Assembly: GCF_964355755.1 (NCBI RefSeq)
Contig: NC_092677.1
Coordinates: 24,832,101-24,896,100, forward strand
DNA from: Antedon mediterranea
Taxonomy: Eukaryota > Echinodermata > Crinoidea > Comatulida > Antedonidae
Direction of reading: 5' to 3'
DNA: 64,000 bases
In this document: piece after piece, positions 1 through 12,371 of the stretch
How the letters are laid out: each line of letters starts with the position of its first letter
Numbering within the stretch: the first letter of the stretch is position 1
Made by a program: the position numbers and the translations under genes
The notes under the pieces: model-generated
The model's database searches: none
Told to the model about the DNA's origin: nothing
The model's input: only the letters and a program-made list of their open reading frames with translations

Positions 1-2234
1 GAGAAAGACTCAAAAATTGAATTTTTATCGTTAAAATTGACATATGAGGCGGATGTACATAATAATAATAACCGATTTACATATCAAAATAACATGCAAC
101 AAAAATTACTCCACCACCTATTATGGACCTCGTGCGATCGGGTGCGAAAATGGGTAGGTGTTTTCCAAAGTTATTTTTAGCGCGCAGATTTCGGCTCGCA
201 TGCTTTTGTACCTCATTTTTAAATCGCGTTTTCTATTAAAATATTTAATAAACATAGATTAAAAATATATAAAAATAATCCCTTAAACAAGATCTTTCCA
301 GGCATATAATTTTTATTCTCATGGGTACATAAGAAATACTGTAGTATATTTTTAACTTCAAAGACACGTCACTTTTTGAAATTTCACGAACGTGTTAAAA
401 TCGCGGTAACGAAAATCAGCTTCATTGGGATACCTAATAATAATATAAATGTAAAAGAAGTAAAATAACAAACAAATACATGCATTATTTATTTAATAAA
501 CATTTTTGCGAATTTTTATGTTTTTTTAAATTTGGCTAAAGGATTTTCAATTTGGCTAATGTTTTTCAAAACCTTTCGCCATTTTGGCGAACGAAAATTT
601 GACCTTAGCGCGAGCGTAGTATCTTATAATACATAATTAAGTACATCAGAATTAATTAACTAGGGGCCTATGGTCAATTCCACTTGGAACATTTTATTTG
701 TAAGACATTAACTTTTAAATATATAGCATTTTTATATACTTAGGTATACTTAATACTGTGGTAGGGAAAGAGAAAAAATATTGATACTAATCTAAACCGT
801 CTCTATGATGATGGATATCATTTAAATCATACTTTAAATAAGATTATAAGTAATATATTTTTTAATATTCATTAACAATAAAATATATATTGTAAATTAT
901 GGGCATACGGTTTATCGTAAATAGTGTGCGTGATGCACGATGGTAAGGATTTGGGAGCAAACATCTTGACTCGATTGTATGTACGTACATGATTTATTAT
1001 TTGTACGTCGTGACGTTTGCTAACCCTTCTCATTATGCATTGTGTAGAGACATTCCTTGCGAAATCAAGCTATTTGCGATAAACCTGGTCCTTATTCTAT
1101 ATAATTAGGCCTATTTATATTATTAATATTATGTATGTCCACAACAAATATGACAACTCATTTCTGGCTACTCCACCCAGTAGTTAAGATATCTGGGATC
1201 TCCCTACTTTGTCTTAGGTTCTCCTATTTTGCAATAGTTTTGTTATAGTGAAAAGATGCTATATCAGGTAAAAGTACAAATTTAGGCTATCAATACCTTG
1301 TTCCTCAAAATCCAGGCAAGTTAAAAAGAAAATGACTGCAGACGATGACGATATGGGAAAGAACGAAGGCCTGAGTTTATTTGTATTTTTTGCGCAAACA
1401 ATATTTTTACAAACTTTACAACATATAGACATTAGAAACAAACATTATACATCATTTCGGACATAGAACTTACCAATAAGCCAACGTAATGTATGTTTAA
1501 TTGGTTTTTATTTGCAGAAAACATCAAAAACCGGCTGCGGAAAACACACTGTCCAGCATGACATTTGTGTACGATTGTTTGTGTTTATTTACTTTTTAAA
1601 AAAGAGGGCGCAATAGCATATTAAAGAAACATCAGAGGAGGGGGGATAGATACAGCAGTGTACTGCAGTACGTTGAACTTATTAAAGCTCCTTCCAATTT
1701 TAGGTCATTATTTTATTTACATCTCTCTTGTTATACATTTCGTCCAATCTTCATCAACATTGTTGTTATTATTATTGTTGTATGAGATAATCATAGAAAT
1801 TAAATTACAAAGAGCAGGCAGCAGTTTTCTGTATTATTTATGTTAATAACACAATAAAAAAATCCACATTTTTGTATAAATAGTGTTTATTTATAAAATG
1901 TATAGCAAATAAGTCACATTATAAAAATAAATAATATTGACACTGTTCTATTTTCATGGTTTTTCAGCAAGGAAAATTGGCGATTTAAACGTTTTCATTG
2001 AGAATGTCCTGTGATGCTCATTAGAATTCTAGCATTTTATCAAGTCTTGTGCAATGACAAAGGTTCTTATTCAGATTGTCATTCCAAAATTAGATTAAAG
2101 TTGACTATATAAATATATATACAGTACTCAGATCATAACATTAAAATATCTTTTACAAAATCTGGGTGAAAGCACTCGATTTGAAAAATTAGCTTGGCAA
2201 GTTTTTGTCCTATTTTGCGTGTAATAGACATCTG
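1..2234. other. No gene seen; AT-rich flank
   Basis: I find no convincing coding exon, RNA gene or full repeat element here. The right-hand part should hold the 3' untranslated region of the minus-strand aldo-keto reductase that ends at 2235. The short open frames near 1259-1441 and 1658-1846 have low-complexity composition and no recognisable domain. Confidence 0.6.
1886..1891 (-). terminator. Candidate polyadenylation signal AATAAA for the aldo-keto reductase
   Basis: The minus strand reads AATAAA here, about 345 bases beyond the aldo-keto reductase stop codon. It is the canonical animal poly(A) hexamer at a plausible distance, but AT-rich sequence gives such hexamers by chance. Confidence 0.3.
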
Positions 2235-5200
2235 TTATACTGCTTTGTCGTTGTATGGGAAGTGTATATGGTCTTTAAATCTATAAAGAAAAGAAAAAAA
2301 GTATTCTGTTAAAAGAAACAGTTTATGTTGGTGTATCACTATCATCCTCTTGATCGTCTTAGTTACCAACATCATCATCACCATATATCACAAGATGACA
2401 TGATCATCATCACTATCATCACATGATCACCACTATCATCGCATGATCATCCCCAGTATCATCACATGATCATCACCACTACCATCACATGATCATCATC
2501 ATCACTATCATTGCATGATCATCACCACAATCATCGCATGATCATCACCACAATCATCGCATGATCATCACCACTATCATCGCATGATCATCACCACTAT
2601 CATCACATGATCATCACCAATATCATCACAGGATAATCACCACTATCGTCACATGATCATCACCAACACCACCACATGATCATCTCTACTATCATCACAT
2701 GATCATCACTACCATCACATGATCAGACATCACCACTATCATAACATGATCATCGCCACCATCACATGATCATCATCACATGACCATCACATGATCATCA
2801 TCACATGATCATCACCACCATCACATGATCATCATCACCATCACATAATCATCATTTGCATCACATGATCATCACCATCACCTATGTAAAAGTAAGATTT
2901 TATAGCATACTTGTGTTGGTCAAGGAGACGATAATTTATGTTTAGCGATGCTACTTCTTCCATTTCCTCTTTTGACAGATTAAAATCAAACACCTGAAAG
3001 TTCTCCAGTATATGTTTGTGGTTTGTGCTCTTTGGTATAACGACGACGACAAGTTGAAGTTCATAGCGCAACACGACTTGGAATGGGGTCTTCTTATGTT
3101 TCAAGGCGATTCTTGTGATTATCGGATTTTCATTTAATGCTACTGGTTTCGGTGTCTTGACGCTATAAAAAAAAGTTTAGAATGTTTAATGTAATTTAAA
3201 TGATTATTCTTCATCTTATAAAAAGAACACTAAGAACACAATAGATTACCCCAATTTACATAACAGGACAAATGGACAAAATATCATTTAAATATCTCAG
3301 AAGTGTAAAAATGGTTTGGTTGACCAAATCTTACGACAATGATACTTACTGTGGCTGGCCTCCCCTAGCCAGAGGAGAGTATGCGGTGACCACAATGTTC
3401 CGCTGTTTACAAAACTGTAAATAATCTGATTGCGATAGGTATGGATGTAGCTCAATTTGAACGACGGCAAGTGGATGGCGGGCAATGGCTAAGATACGCT
3501 CAAGTTGCTCGATGTTGAAATTTGAGACACCGATTGACTTTACTAGGCCTGCGTCTACAAGTTTTTCCATTTCCTGAAAAACAATCGATGAAAGTCGGTG
3601 ATGATCGTTTGATGATAGAGGTGATGATCGTTTGATGATAGAGGTGATGATCATGTGATGATAGTGGTGATGATAATGTGATGATAGTGGAGATGATCAC
3701 GTGATGATGATCATGTGATGACAGTGGTGATGATCATGTGATAATAGTGGTGATGATAGTGGTGATGATCATAAGATGATCATGTGATGATAGTGGTGAG
3801 GATTATGTGATGATAGTGGTGAGGATTATGTGATGATGATCATGTGATGATAGTGGTGATGATCATGTGATGATGATCATGTGATAATAGTGGTGATGAT
3901 CATGTGAATGATAGTGGTGATGATCATGTGATGATAGTGGTGATGATCATGTGATGATAGTGGTGATGATGGTGGTGATGATGGTGGTAATGATCATGTG
4001 ATGATGATCATGTGATGATCATGGTGATATGTGGTGATAATCATGTGATGATAAGTGGTGATAATCATGTGATGATAAGTGGTGGTGATCATGTGATGAT
4101 AAGTGGTGGTGATCATGTGATGATGATCATGTGATGATGATCATGTGATGAAGCTCATGAATATTTATCATGTTTATGCATATTCATACCTTCCATGTGT
4201 CCACGTAATCGGTTTCATCAAAATATGGGCTATAGTCTTCAGCATCTGGATAATGTTGCCTAGGATTGTTAGAAAACTGGGGGAAAAATAAAATATTTAA
4301 AGATGTATTCAATCGCGTACAATCAGGAACTTCTCTTGTTTTTGTCAAGGGTGCATAGTGATTACCTTTCTTAGCCCTGTTGTACAATGCATTAAGTACA
4401 GGTCAATGTAATCTAAATCTAGTTCCTTCAATGATCGGTCAAACGCATTTCTAACTTCATCCCGACTAAAGAAATTTCTCCACAACTAGAAAAATATAAA
4501 AAACCATATTTCCACAGTATTTTTCTTGTAAAATTTGAAGTATTGCAAAGTTAACATTGTAATGTACTGTTATAACCATAGATATTTATAATTTTAACAA
4601 CTTCATTATCAATAATTCTTATAGCTTTCACACACTATCATGCTTTGTGATTGGATGCAACTGAATGAGGCAATTGCTATAATCGGCTGGTCGCAATTAT
4701 TAATATGAATTATTAATTTTTATATTCTTCACTATGGTATCCTTACTTTGGTAACAATAAACAAATCTTGGCGAGTCACTGTACCATCTTTTATCTTATC
4801 TTTAACAGCACAGCCTACTTCAGCTTCACTGTTATACATCCAAGCAGTGTCGATGTGCCGGTATCCTAGGTCTATACCGGTCCTCACTGCTGCTGCTACC
4901 TCTCCATGGCCACCTTTAGACACATACTATATATTATAATAGACAAAATCAAACATTAAATGAGTAGGCTTTTAATGTTACTGAATCGAAGGGTTGAATG
5001 GGTCATACTAATCCACGACTGGTATAATAAATATTATAACATTGAAATGTATTGTGATATTTTATAGATTTGTAATGTATACAAAAGCTGAAGACCGCCC
5101 TGTGTGATAAGCAATGTGTCTTGCTGATGCATTATAAAATATATATATAACGAATGAGAAGTAAAATATTTGAACTTATTTTAACTTGTTTCTGGAAAGA

Positions 5201-5574
5201 AAAAAATATATATAAGTTAAATTTACTGCAAGAGCATGTTAGTAACATGGGATTGATATCATATAATTTCATAAAACCCTACCTGGCCGTACGGGGCGTA
5301 GATTAGTATGACTGGGACGAATCGTCCTGCTGCTCTGACTGAGCCACAACACACTGCTGTATCACCTACCGGTCTAGCTTTGGCAAGGCCTAGGCCTAAG
5401 CTCAGCTTCACATCACTTCTACAATGTCTAAAAAGCAGTGGATTTCATTTATGGAGTAATTTAATCAATGGTCAACTTTACCTGGTTTTCAACGAAAGTA
5501 CCAATTCCTATAGTTGGTATTCTTATTCCAGTTGAAAGAGTAAGGAACTTATCAACTGAATGTTTCTCTTGCAT
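2235..5574 (-). CDS. Aldo-keto reductase (NADPH-dependent oxidoreductase), 7 exons
   Basis: Predicted cytosolic NADPH-dependent carbonyl reductase of the AKR superfamily, 333 aa, close to the family length. Exons by GT-AG junctions: 5482-5574, 4747-4926, 4366-4485, 4190-4276, 3350-3573, 2911-3162 and 2235-2280; all phases close and the sum is exactly 334 codons. The first exon gives the beta-hairpin and strand IPTIGIGTF. The catalytic tetrad is complete: Asp57 and Tyr62 in HIDTAWMY, Lys91 at the end of exon 2 and His124 in LYLMH. Downstream come SIGVSNFN, VQIELHPYL and IPKS (277-280), the NADPH 2'-phosphate contact. The 15-residue last exon ends in the typical HFPYND tail. The start is the ATG that gives a normal family N-terminus. 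Introns 4 and 6 carry ATGATCATCAC-type minisatellites in opposite orientation. Substrate cannot be told. It is divergent from, and about 1.3 kb away from, the SRCR gene. Confidence 0.9.
2340..2880 (+). repeat. Minisatellite in AKR intron 6
   Basis: About 540 bp of imperfect 20-24 bp units built on CATGATCATCACCACTATCA. It lies inside intron 6 (2281-2910), ending about 30 bp from exon 6. Copies vary by small indels and swaps of CATCAC and CATCGC. Confidence 0.85.
3594..4160 (-). repeat. Minisatellite in AKR intron 4, inverted relative to the intron 6 array
   Basis: Reads TGATGATAGTGGTGATGATC on the plus strand, the reverse complement of the array in intron 6. It fills most of intron 4 (3574-4189), coming within about 20 bp of exon 5. 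The two arrays therefore form an inverted pair around exons 5 and 6. Confidence 0.85.
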
Positions 5575-6287
5575 TGTTTATTTTAGACTAGAGGTCGAGG
5601 AGAAAAATATAAAAAAATACCGTGCGTATACGTTTGCTTGTAACACTTCCTGAGTTAAACGTCAACAACAATGTAAAACGCGTCAACGCTCACTTAAAAA
5701 TATTTTTTTGTATAGTCAGGTTCTCTGATACAGTACGGTATATTTTTATACATCTAGGCCTAGTATGTTATATCTGTTAGATGAAAATCTTTTTATTCTT
5801 TCATATTTCAATGAAAAGAAAACTTTTGTTTCCATTACAATCTTTTAGATCTGGCAGGAAACAAACAAATTTAACGCAGATATTTAAAAATTGAATATTA
5901 AGTTAAAATATAGGCCTAATAAATATAAACATCATTGTGAAAAAAGAAGAACGGTCATTACCAGGGAATACTGAATTACGTAATTTCACTCTTGATCCCA
6001 GGTCATAGGCCTACTAAGAATGTGGTCTATAAATGTGTCACGTGACTTAGATCACTGATTATGAGTCATTATAACGGGATTATTACTGGCTATGCTTATT
6101 TTAGCAATGATAATGATGATATTAATAAGCTCAATGCTTTTGTTTCCACTCGTCATAACGTGACGTCACATTACTACAAATCTATTTATAGAAACGTGCT
6201 ATACGTTTTCGTCAATAGTTTCTTTGGATACTGTCACGGATATTGATCAATAACAATTGTTTTATACGGTGCTTCACACTTGACAAT
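5575..6287. other. Intergenic region between divergent AKR and SRCR genes
   Basis: AT-rich sequence with several TAGGCCTA octamers (for example near 5755, 5920 and 6007) and no coding exon that I can support. Because the flanking genes diverge, promoters for both should lie here. A TATATTTTTC-like string lies upstream of the AKR ATG near 5605-5620, but I would not assign a start site from it. Confidence 0.5.
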
Positions 6288-6389
6288 TATTTAAAAGCAG
6301 AGTAGTATTACAGGCCACAGTCAAAGGGAGAGGTTGTTGTTGTTTCATCATTTGCTGAATACATATTATTTCTTTAATATTATTTATTG
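6288..6389 (+). promoter_or_regulatory. Candidate promoter and 5'-UTR exon of the SRCR receptor
   Basis: A TATTTAAAAG box at 6288-6297 is followed 31 bp later by a CAGTC initiator-like site (A at 6319). A strong donor TTATTG|GTAAGT ends at 6389. A matching acceptor TATATAG ends at 6913, just before the ATG exon at 6924. This suggests a short non-coding first exon 6319-6389. It is inferred from signals only. Confidence 0.4.
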
Positions 6390-6923
6390 GTAAGTCATGG
6401 GTTTCCAAAATTATATAACGGATTAATGGGTTAATAATTCTATAAACATGTTGTTTCTAGTGCGCGTATTCATTGATTACTCCATGCTATATTTGGAGAG
6501 GAAATAATAATTATGAACGTATACATTGAGTGAACGTACAACGGCGTCGTCTTCAATGACGACGCCAATATGCTATTACGACGGGTTTGCCGACGAGTAA
6601 ATGTCTTCTAGTTTTTGTCAGGAAAGATCACCCATCCTTGATTGTATCGTCATGTAGGCCTAAGTAAGATTAGTACAGATAGGTACGCTACATAATTAGG
6701 ATTTGTTGTAAAATGTCATCCAACGCTTAACATTTAATATGTAGAGGCTTATTGTTAGAAAATGTAATGTGTGTTCTGAAATGAGGCTTTAGTTTCCTCT
6801 TTAACTGTAGATTTATAGTGGCCTATAAGTTTTGACTTATACAGTATTAGTTAAAAGATATGTAAGAAGCCTACATGCATGTTTCATTATAACAGTACGT
6901 TTTATTTATATAGAGTTTTCAAC

Positions 6924-9882
6924 ATGAAGAAACTAAAGATGGAAATAACTTTGGTGTTCTCACTGTTTGTAGTGTCTGTCCAGGCAGGTAAGTTATCGTT
7001 TGCGTGTAGGCCTACCGTAAATATATTAGTCCTAGTCCTAGAGCTGTACTTGAATTAAACAAAACAACCTTGTTTTAAAAGGCAACATTCATTTTAGATT
7101 CACCATGAAAATATTAATTAGCCTACAGTACACATTTTTTAAACACGTTATGAATCCTCTTGTATCTTTATTTTGTAATGTCGTCTGTATTATTTTTGTT
7201 TTCGGTTGTTTTCGGTTGTTTTCGGTAATTAGACGGACCGGTACAGTAATTGTATTACATCTGGTAGAGCTACCACTGTAAAATAAAGTTGAATAAATAA
7301 ATAGATAAATGTTTACAGTTTTATATTGTTTTTTCTTAATGTTTTAGAAACAGTTCGGTTGGTGGGCGGAGTCAACAAATATGAAGGTCGAGTGGAGGTG
7401 TTCCGTGATGGACGATGGGGAACAGTTTGCGACAACGGCTGGGATTTCACGGCTGCGAATGTGGTTTGTAGAGAAGTCGGGTTCGGCAACGCTGTGACAA
7501 ATGTCTTTGGCCAGAACCCAGGAGATGCAAGTCAGCCGATACTGCTCCACAATGTACGATGTACTGGCCAGGAGCTAAGACTTTCTGATTGTCCATCTAA
7601 AACGGGCAGTGGAACCTGTGACCACAGCGAGGACATTTCGGTGCGTTGCTCCCCAGGTGGGTCATCAAAATGATTACTACATTTTGTCTAAACATAGACA
7701 AACTTCATATCAATTCATTGCGTTTTTTGTAAGCTTTGTTTTGTCTAAACAACATTATTACACATTTGTATACGATATTCATTTTTCAGTTAATGATTTC
7801 GACGTCCGGCTTGTTGACGGATTGCATCTAAATGTCGGTCGATTACAAGTTTATCGTAACGGCACGTGGGGTCAAGTTTGCGACAGACACTGGAACGATG
7901 ATAGTGCAGACGTCGCATGCCGCCAACTTGGGTACGTGCGCTCCGATTCGTGGGTAGAAAGTTACAAACTCAAGGAAAATGCTAGCCCAATAGAGTTTGA
8001 CTTATTTCAGTGTACAGGTTCCGAAGGTAGTCTGATGGATTGCGTGAGCCATGCGTGGAATGAAAATTCTGACTGCGGTAACACGGTGAAAATACAATGT
8101 TCATATGAAGGTAGGATTCAGTGCCAGTATACTTAGCCTATATAAAAGGACTTAAAAAGGCATTTCTCCAGTGGGGTTGTGGGTTGGTGAGCATGGAAAA
8201 ATACCCAGAAAATATAGCGACTTCAAGTTGACATATTTTACCGGCCATTAGTCGCCTATTTTGCCACAGTCTTGATGGACGGTTATTGTGGAGACGTGCC
8301 TCTTGGACGATATTTTTTATTTATAGCTTTTAGATGATCTTGCCTAATTGATTTACTGTTTTACCCGGTACTGTTTTTATGATGAAATTTGGTGAAATAA
8401 ATGATATATGTTAATACATTTTTATATATGATATTTGTTCTAATTTTTTCTAATTTTAGTTTTTATACAATCATAATATGTTTTCCACCTTTACATGTAA
8501 AACTCAACTTCTACGTTTATCTATAAATGTTACTTGCCTTATTATAGGTGATCTAGCCTATTCACAAGGCGACTCGCGCTTTGTGGGAGGAGATACCACA
8601 ATGGCCGGAATCCTCGACGTGTACATCTACGGTGAGTGGCGGACTGTCTGCTCTAAAGTGTGGAACAAAGACGAGGGGAAGGCTGTCTGCAAAGGGCACG
8701 GTTACGAAGGAGCACAGGAACACAAAGGCAACCCAAACGACTACAATAAATCCCTCGTGATTAAAAGACCCGTCCATGCTTATGGCATTGACTGTTCTGG
8801 CAAAAAATCTTTAAATGACTGTCATTTTAAAACAGACAAGTTATACATTGGATGCACACATGATGACGATGTGGCGACAACATGTGGACCTACTGGTAAG
8901 TTGAGATACAGTACCGTACTCATTGGTGTAGCGTGATTTAACTGGAAATGAGCACTGCTACGTATTCCGCGCGCCCGCGTGCGCATTGTTCCAGCTTATC
9001 CATTTAAGTTTCACACCATTGCTTCGCACCATAGCTTCACACCATAGAGGCTTCTAAAAGCTCTGTCTACACTATCAACGCGCCAACCAGACTGACAAAT
9101 GAAATTGAACTAATTGGGAATGTACACACCCATTCAACGCGTGGAGTAGACAACTTAAATATTGTTAATGTTATACCTCATTATACCCGTAGCAAAATGG
9201 ATTCGTCTTTTTAAAGTTGCAGGCGGAAAAATGGAATGACTTGCCAGCAGATATAAAACATTCACACACGATTATGTTATATAGATACAGATCTCATTTC
9301 TTCTCATAACATTTAACTTCCTGTTTTTTTATTGCTATTTATTAACTGTATTTGTATTGGATTTAAATTTGTATCCGTTTTTGTCGACAGGACCACAACG
9401 CAAAACAGGTATATTTCTACTTGATTGTGTGTAATCCTGTATAACTATGTTGTTAAATAAATAAATATAGGCAATTCACATTTTTGTTTTTGTACATAAA
9501 GTTTGATAGTGTTGGCAGAGCTTTAGATCTTTTGTTCACAATAGGAGGATACAACGTAAAGATAAGCATTGACCAATTTCTTTTCTCTTTTGTAGGGTTG
9601 TCCGGTGGAGGAATTGCTGGTATTGTAATAGGAAGCTTATTTGTAAGTTTCTTTTTGTATAGTTGTTGCATAAGTCCACAATTACAAAAGAGAAAGAGGA
9701 ATGCAGCTAGGCCTAGACCACCTCCAGCTCAACCAAATTCAACACCGAATCCTTCTGCGATTACCACAAGTGACGTAAATATTGATATCGAACCAGCGGC
9801 CGTTCCTTCAGCAGCAGAAATAGAACCGCCAAGTTATGACGTCGCTGTGAAAACCCCTAGTACATTTGTAGAGCCAACGTGA
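6924..9882 (+). CDS. Type I membrane receptor with three SRCR domains and a PPxY tail
   Basis: Predicted cell-surface scavenger-receptor-like protein, 448 aa, in six coding exons: 6924-6987, 7348-7656, 7790-8110, 8548-8895, 9391-9408 and 9596-9882. Every junction is phase 1, the classic layout for shuffled extracellular modules. Residues 1-21 form a signal peptide (VFSLFVVSVQA). SRCR1 (about 24-123), SRCR2 (about 128-231) and SRCR3 (about 241-346) each occupy one exon and each keep six cysteines in the group A spacing. SRCR3 is the most diverged. An 18-bp micro-exon links to a transmembrane helix (about 358-377) with a Gly-rich start and CC at its end. A KRKR stop-transfer follows, then a Pro-rich cytoplasmic tail with PPSY at 431-434. 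SRCR proteins bind microbial or host ligands, and this group is expanded in echinoderm and amphioxus immunity. The ligand is unknown. Confidence 0.88.
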
Positions 9883-9974
9883 CCAAAATAATTTTTGGGT
9901 GATGTGATGGGTGATGTTCAGTAAAATAATATAGTGAAGATAATGATTGGTTACCACAGAGAGTAAATGATTTG

Positions 9975-10080
9975 ACCAATCACAAGCGATGGATTATTCG
10001 AACTGTCGCTTGTCATTGGTCAACATGCTTGCGTTGCGTTTAGGTCCTTGCGTTGCGTCCTAGTGGGAACCAAGCTTAAG
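9975..10080. mobile_element. MITE, palindromic family B (partial copy)
   Basis: Contains the centre GACCAATCACAAGCGATGGA, the mirrored half GTCGCTTGTCATTGGTCAAC and the end TAGTGGGAACCAAGCTT. The same sequence recurs at 14805-14880, 21405-21551 and 23839-23966. The left end is degraded. No coding capacity; mobilised, if at all, by another element's transposase. Confidence 0.7.
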
Positions 10081-10945
10081 GAAGAAATAGTGTTATCCAT
10101 GGGAAAGAATGCTGCCGTAAATAACTTATTTATATACCTGGATGATCAATACTGTACTGTAAATGAGTTATTTTCAACGAACAATTATGCAAAGGACGAA
10201 TATTGAAATCTTTTGTGAGACTGTGTTCCGTTTACACGATGTAATTCATTCATGTAAATAGCAACTGTACTGTACTACTGTATTTAAATTAGTTATTATC
10301 AACGACGAACGAAAAATATGCAAAGGACGAATCTGATAGAAATCTTCTGTGAAACTGTGTCCCGTTTACACGATGTAATTCATAACATACGTAGTTAATA
10401 ATAAGCATCAAAGAACAAGAAAAGTAGGTCTACATTAGGCCTATTTTACTTACAATATTTTCTCTTCAAAAAATCCAAAACTTCAATGTTCACAACAAAC
10501 CACGTTCTGCAAACAGAGAGCGGCTGATACGTGTTCTTTTAAATCAAGTTATATCCCTCATGATATGCAAAGCAGTACAGATATGAAGAAAATACCGCGT
10601 GTCACCACCACCGATGAGTCCGTAGCCGTAAGGGGTTCGAGGGCCTTGAAAGAACCTTCTTTTTCTTGTAGTAGGCCTACCCCTTCCAAACTTAGACCAG
10701 TAGTCGAAGTTATGATGAAAAAAAGGCTTACCTAGCCTAGTTCCTGGCGATTATTTCTCCACTTTTTTTAAAAAAAGAACCCCCGGTATAAAAAATCATG
10801 GCAACGGCTTGGTATTATTCCTATGAATGGCATGAACTCTGGGCCGCAATTGAGACAGCATGCCAGCCACTACAGTATACTAAGTACGCTATGATGCCAG
10901 CATATTGAGTTAGATATTAAAGGCTTTATTATGAAGTGTAAAGGG
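10081..10945. other. Intergenic, no gene seen; contains a local duplication
   Basis: Two related stretches, near 10140-10250 and 10265-10385, share blocks such as GCAAAGGACGAAT and CGTTTACACGATGTAATTCAT, so this is a roughly 120-bp local duplication. No exon or RNA gene is visible. It is the region between the convergent SRCR and carbonic anhydrase genes. Confidence 0.5.
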
Positions 10946-11156
10946 TGGTTCCCACTAGCACGCAACGCAGCGACGCATTGACGCAAAGTGATGTATTGCG
11001 TAATCACAAGTCACAAATCACAAGAACCGACGAAACCACAGTGCTGCAAACAGGTTTGATTTCACGCAGACGGGAAAAACAACATCATTGAAAGGGCATT
11101 TTCTTACGTCGCGTAGGTTGCGTTACATTGCGTCGTTAGTGGGAACGAAGCTTAAA
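10946..11156. mobile_element. MITE, family A, full copy
   Basis: About 210 bp bounded by GGTTCCCACTAG and its complement TAGTGGGAACGAAGCTT, with the internal block ACGCAAAGTGATGTATTGCG. At least four further copies sit in the 23.4-24.4 kb cluster. Non-coding. Confidence 0.75.
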
Positions 11157-11775
11157 GTAAGAGTCAACACGTCACGATGTCCCCTTGAAGTTGATTTATT
11201 GCAGTTGAACATAATAAGTACATTATATCTATTAGGCCTATATCTTTATATATAATATTCTATGTTTTTAATATATACATTGTAAACGCATCATAAAATC
11301 TAACAAATAGTTGCACCAGAATATGTTAATATTGTATACATCAGGCAAAATAAACATACATTTATCCCATGGCTATAGTATTTAATAGAATAGTACTTTA
11401 ACTACCAGCACCTTGTGTATTGTATTATGATATAACTTGTAATATTACTACCGTATTAATTTCATAACCACGATTTATTTTGTAAAATCCATGCAAAAAC
11501 AAAAGTATAACAAATAGAAATTAAACTAAGAATATATTATTCGTTACATTTCAATAATGTAAATATAAACGGTGACGGGGTGTTTTTAACTCTTTTTTTA
11601 ATTGAAAAAAAGGGTTATGTCTCGGATTCACTTTTGACCCCTTTGCATAGAATGGTTACGAGAATAAAGGGAAATATAACAATATACAATAGCATGGTTT
11701 CATTATAAGTATTGACTTTTACGAGTTTGCGCACAATTGAAGCTGTGTCGTACAATTAAAACAACCCTTAAGATC
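11157..11775. other. Intergenic, no gene seen
   Basis: AT-rich sequence between MITEs, with TATA-like runs and one TAGGCCTA near 11233. I find nothing else to support. Confidence 0.5.
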
Positions 11776-12325
11776 GTTCACACTGTGGCCGGATTCCCGT
11801 CCGGTGGCCGGATTCCAGTCCGGAGGCCGGATTCCAGTCCAGCGGATTCCAGTCCGGTGGCCGGATAAAAATCATTTAAAATGGGTGTAAGTGTTAGGAA
11901 TACAACCATTCACATCAACGCATTCCGGATTCCGTACGGACGTGCGAGTTTTCTCCAGCCCGGACGCATTATTTTTTTTCCTATGCAATTAAGGCAGAAA
12001 TCATGAATAATTCATTACCTTAATAACGGTCTATTATAAAGAATTGCAAGATAGCTGATCTACTTTTTAAATAATTATGTTCTTGAAAGACCGCGAACCG
12101 TGGGCTCCAGTGTAATAAGTTCAAGCCTTTACCACTAGACCAAACATTTCGGTTGGCAAACGATGTTTACACAAATTATTTAGTCTCTCTGCATGCTTAT
12201 ATAGCGCCGCCCTTTATAATGTCCCATATTATGTCATAATTATTCTAATGAATTATTCATGATTTCTGCCTTAATTGCATAGGAAAAAAAATGCAGCCCG
12301 GACCGGATCCAGGCTCAGTGTGAAC
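11776..12325. mobile_element. Terminal-inverted-repeat element with internal tandem repeat
   Basis: Perfect 10-bp ends GTTCACACTG / CAGTGTGAAC bound about 550 bp. Inside, a tandem of GGCCGGATTCCAGTCCG units lies at about 11790-11868. A second pair of about 58-bp inverted arms (about 11957-12016 and 12245-12303) contains CCTATGCAATTAAGGCAG. No open frame of note and no clean target-site duplication. It ends only 46 bp from the carbonic anhydrase stop codon, so it may form part of that gene's 3' UTR. Confidence 0.65.
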
Positions 12326-12371
12326 AATATTATAGTTGTATATGGAGTGCAGGAGCAAAGACATGCTCTAT

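Noticed and set aside
2400-4160. CRISPR-like appearance of the ATGATCATCAC repeats
   Set aside because: No regular repeat/unique-spacer structure; imperfect simple minisatellite in a spliced animal gene.
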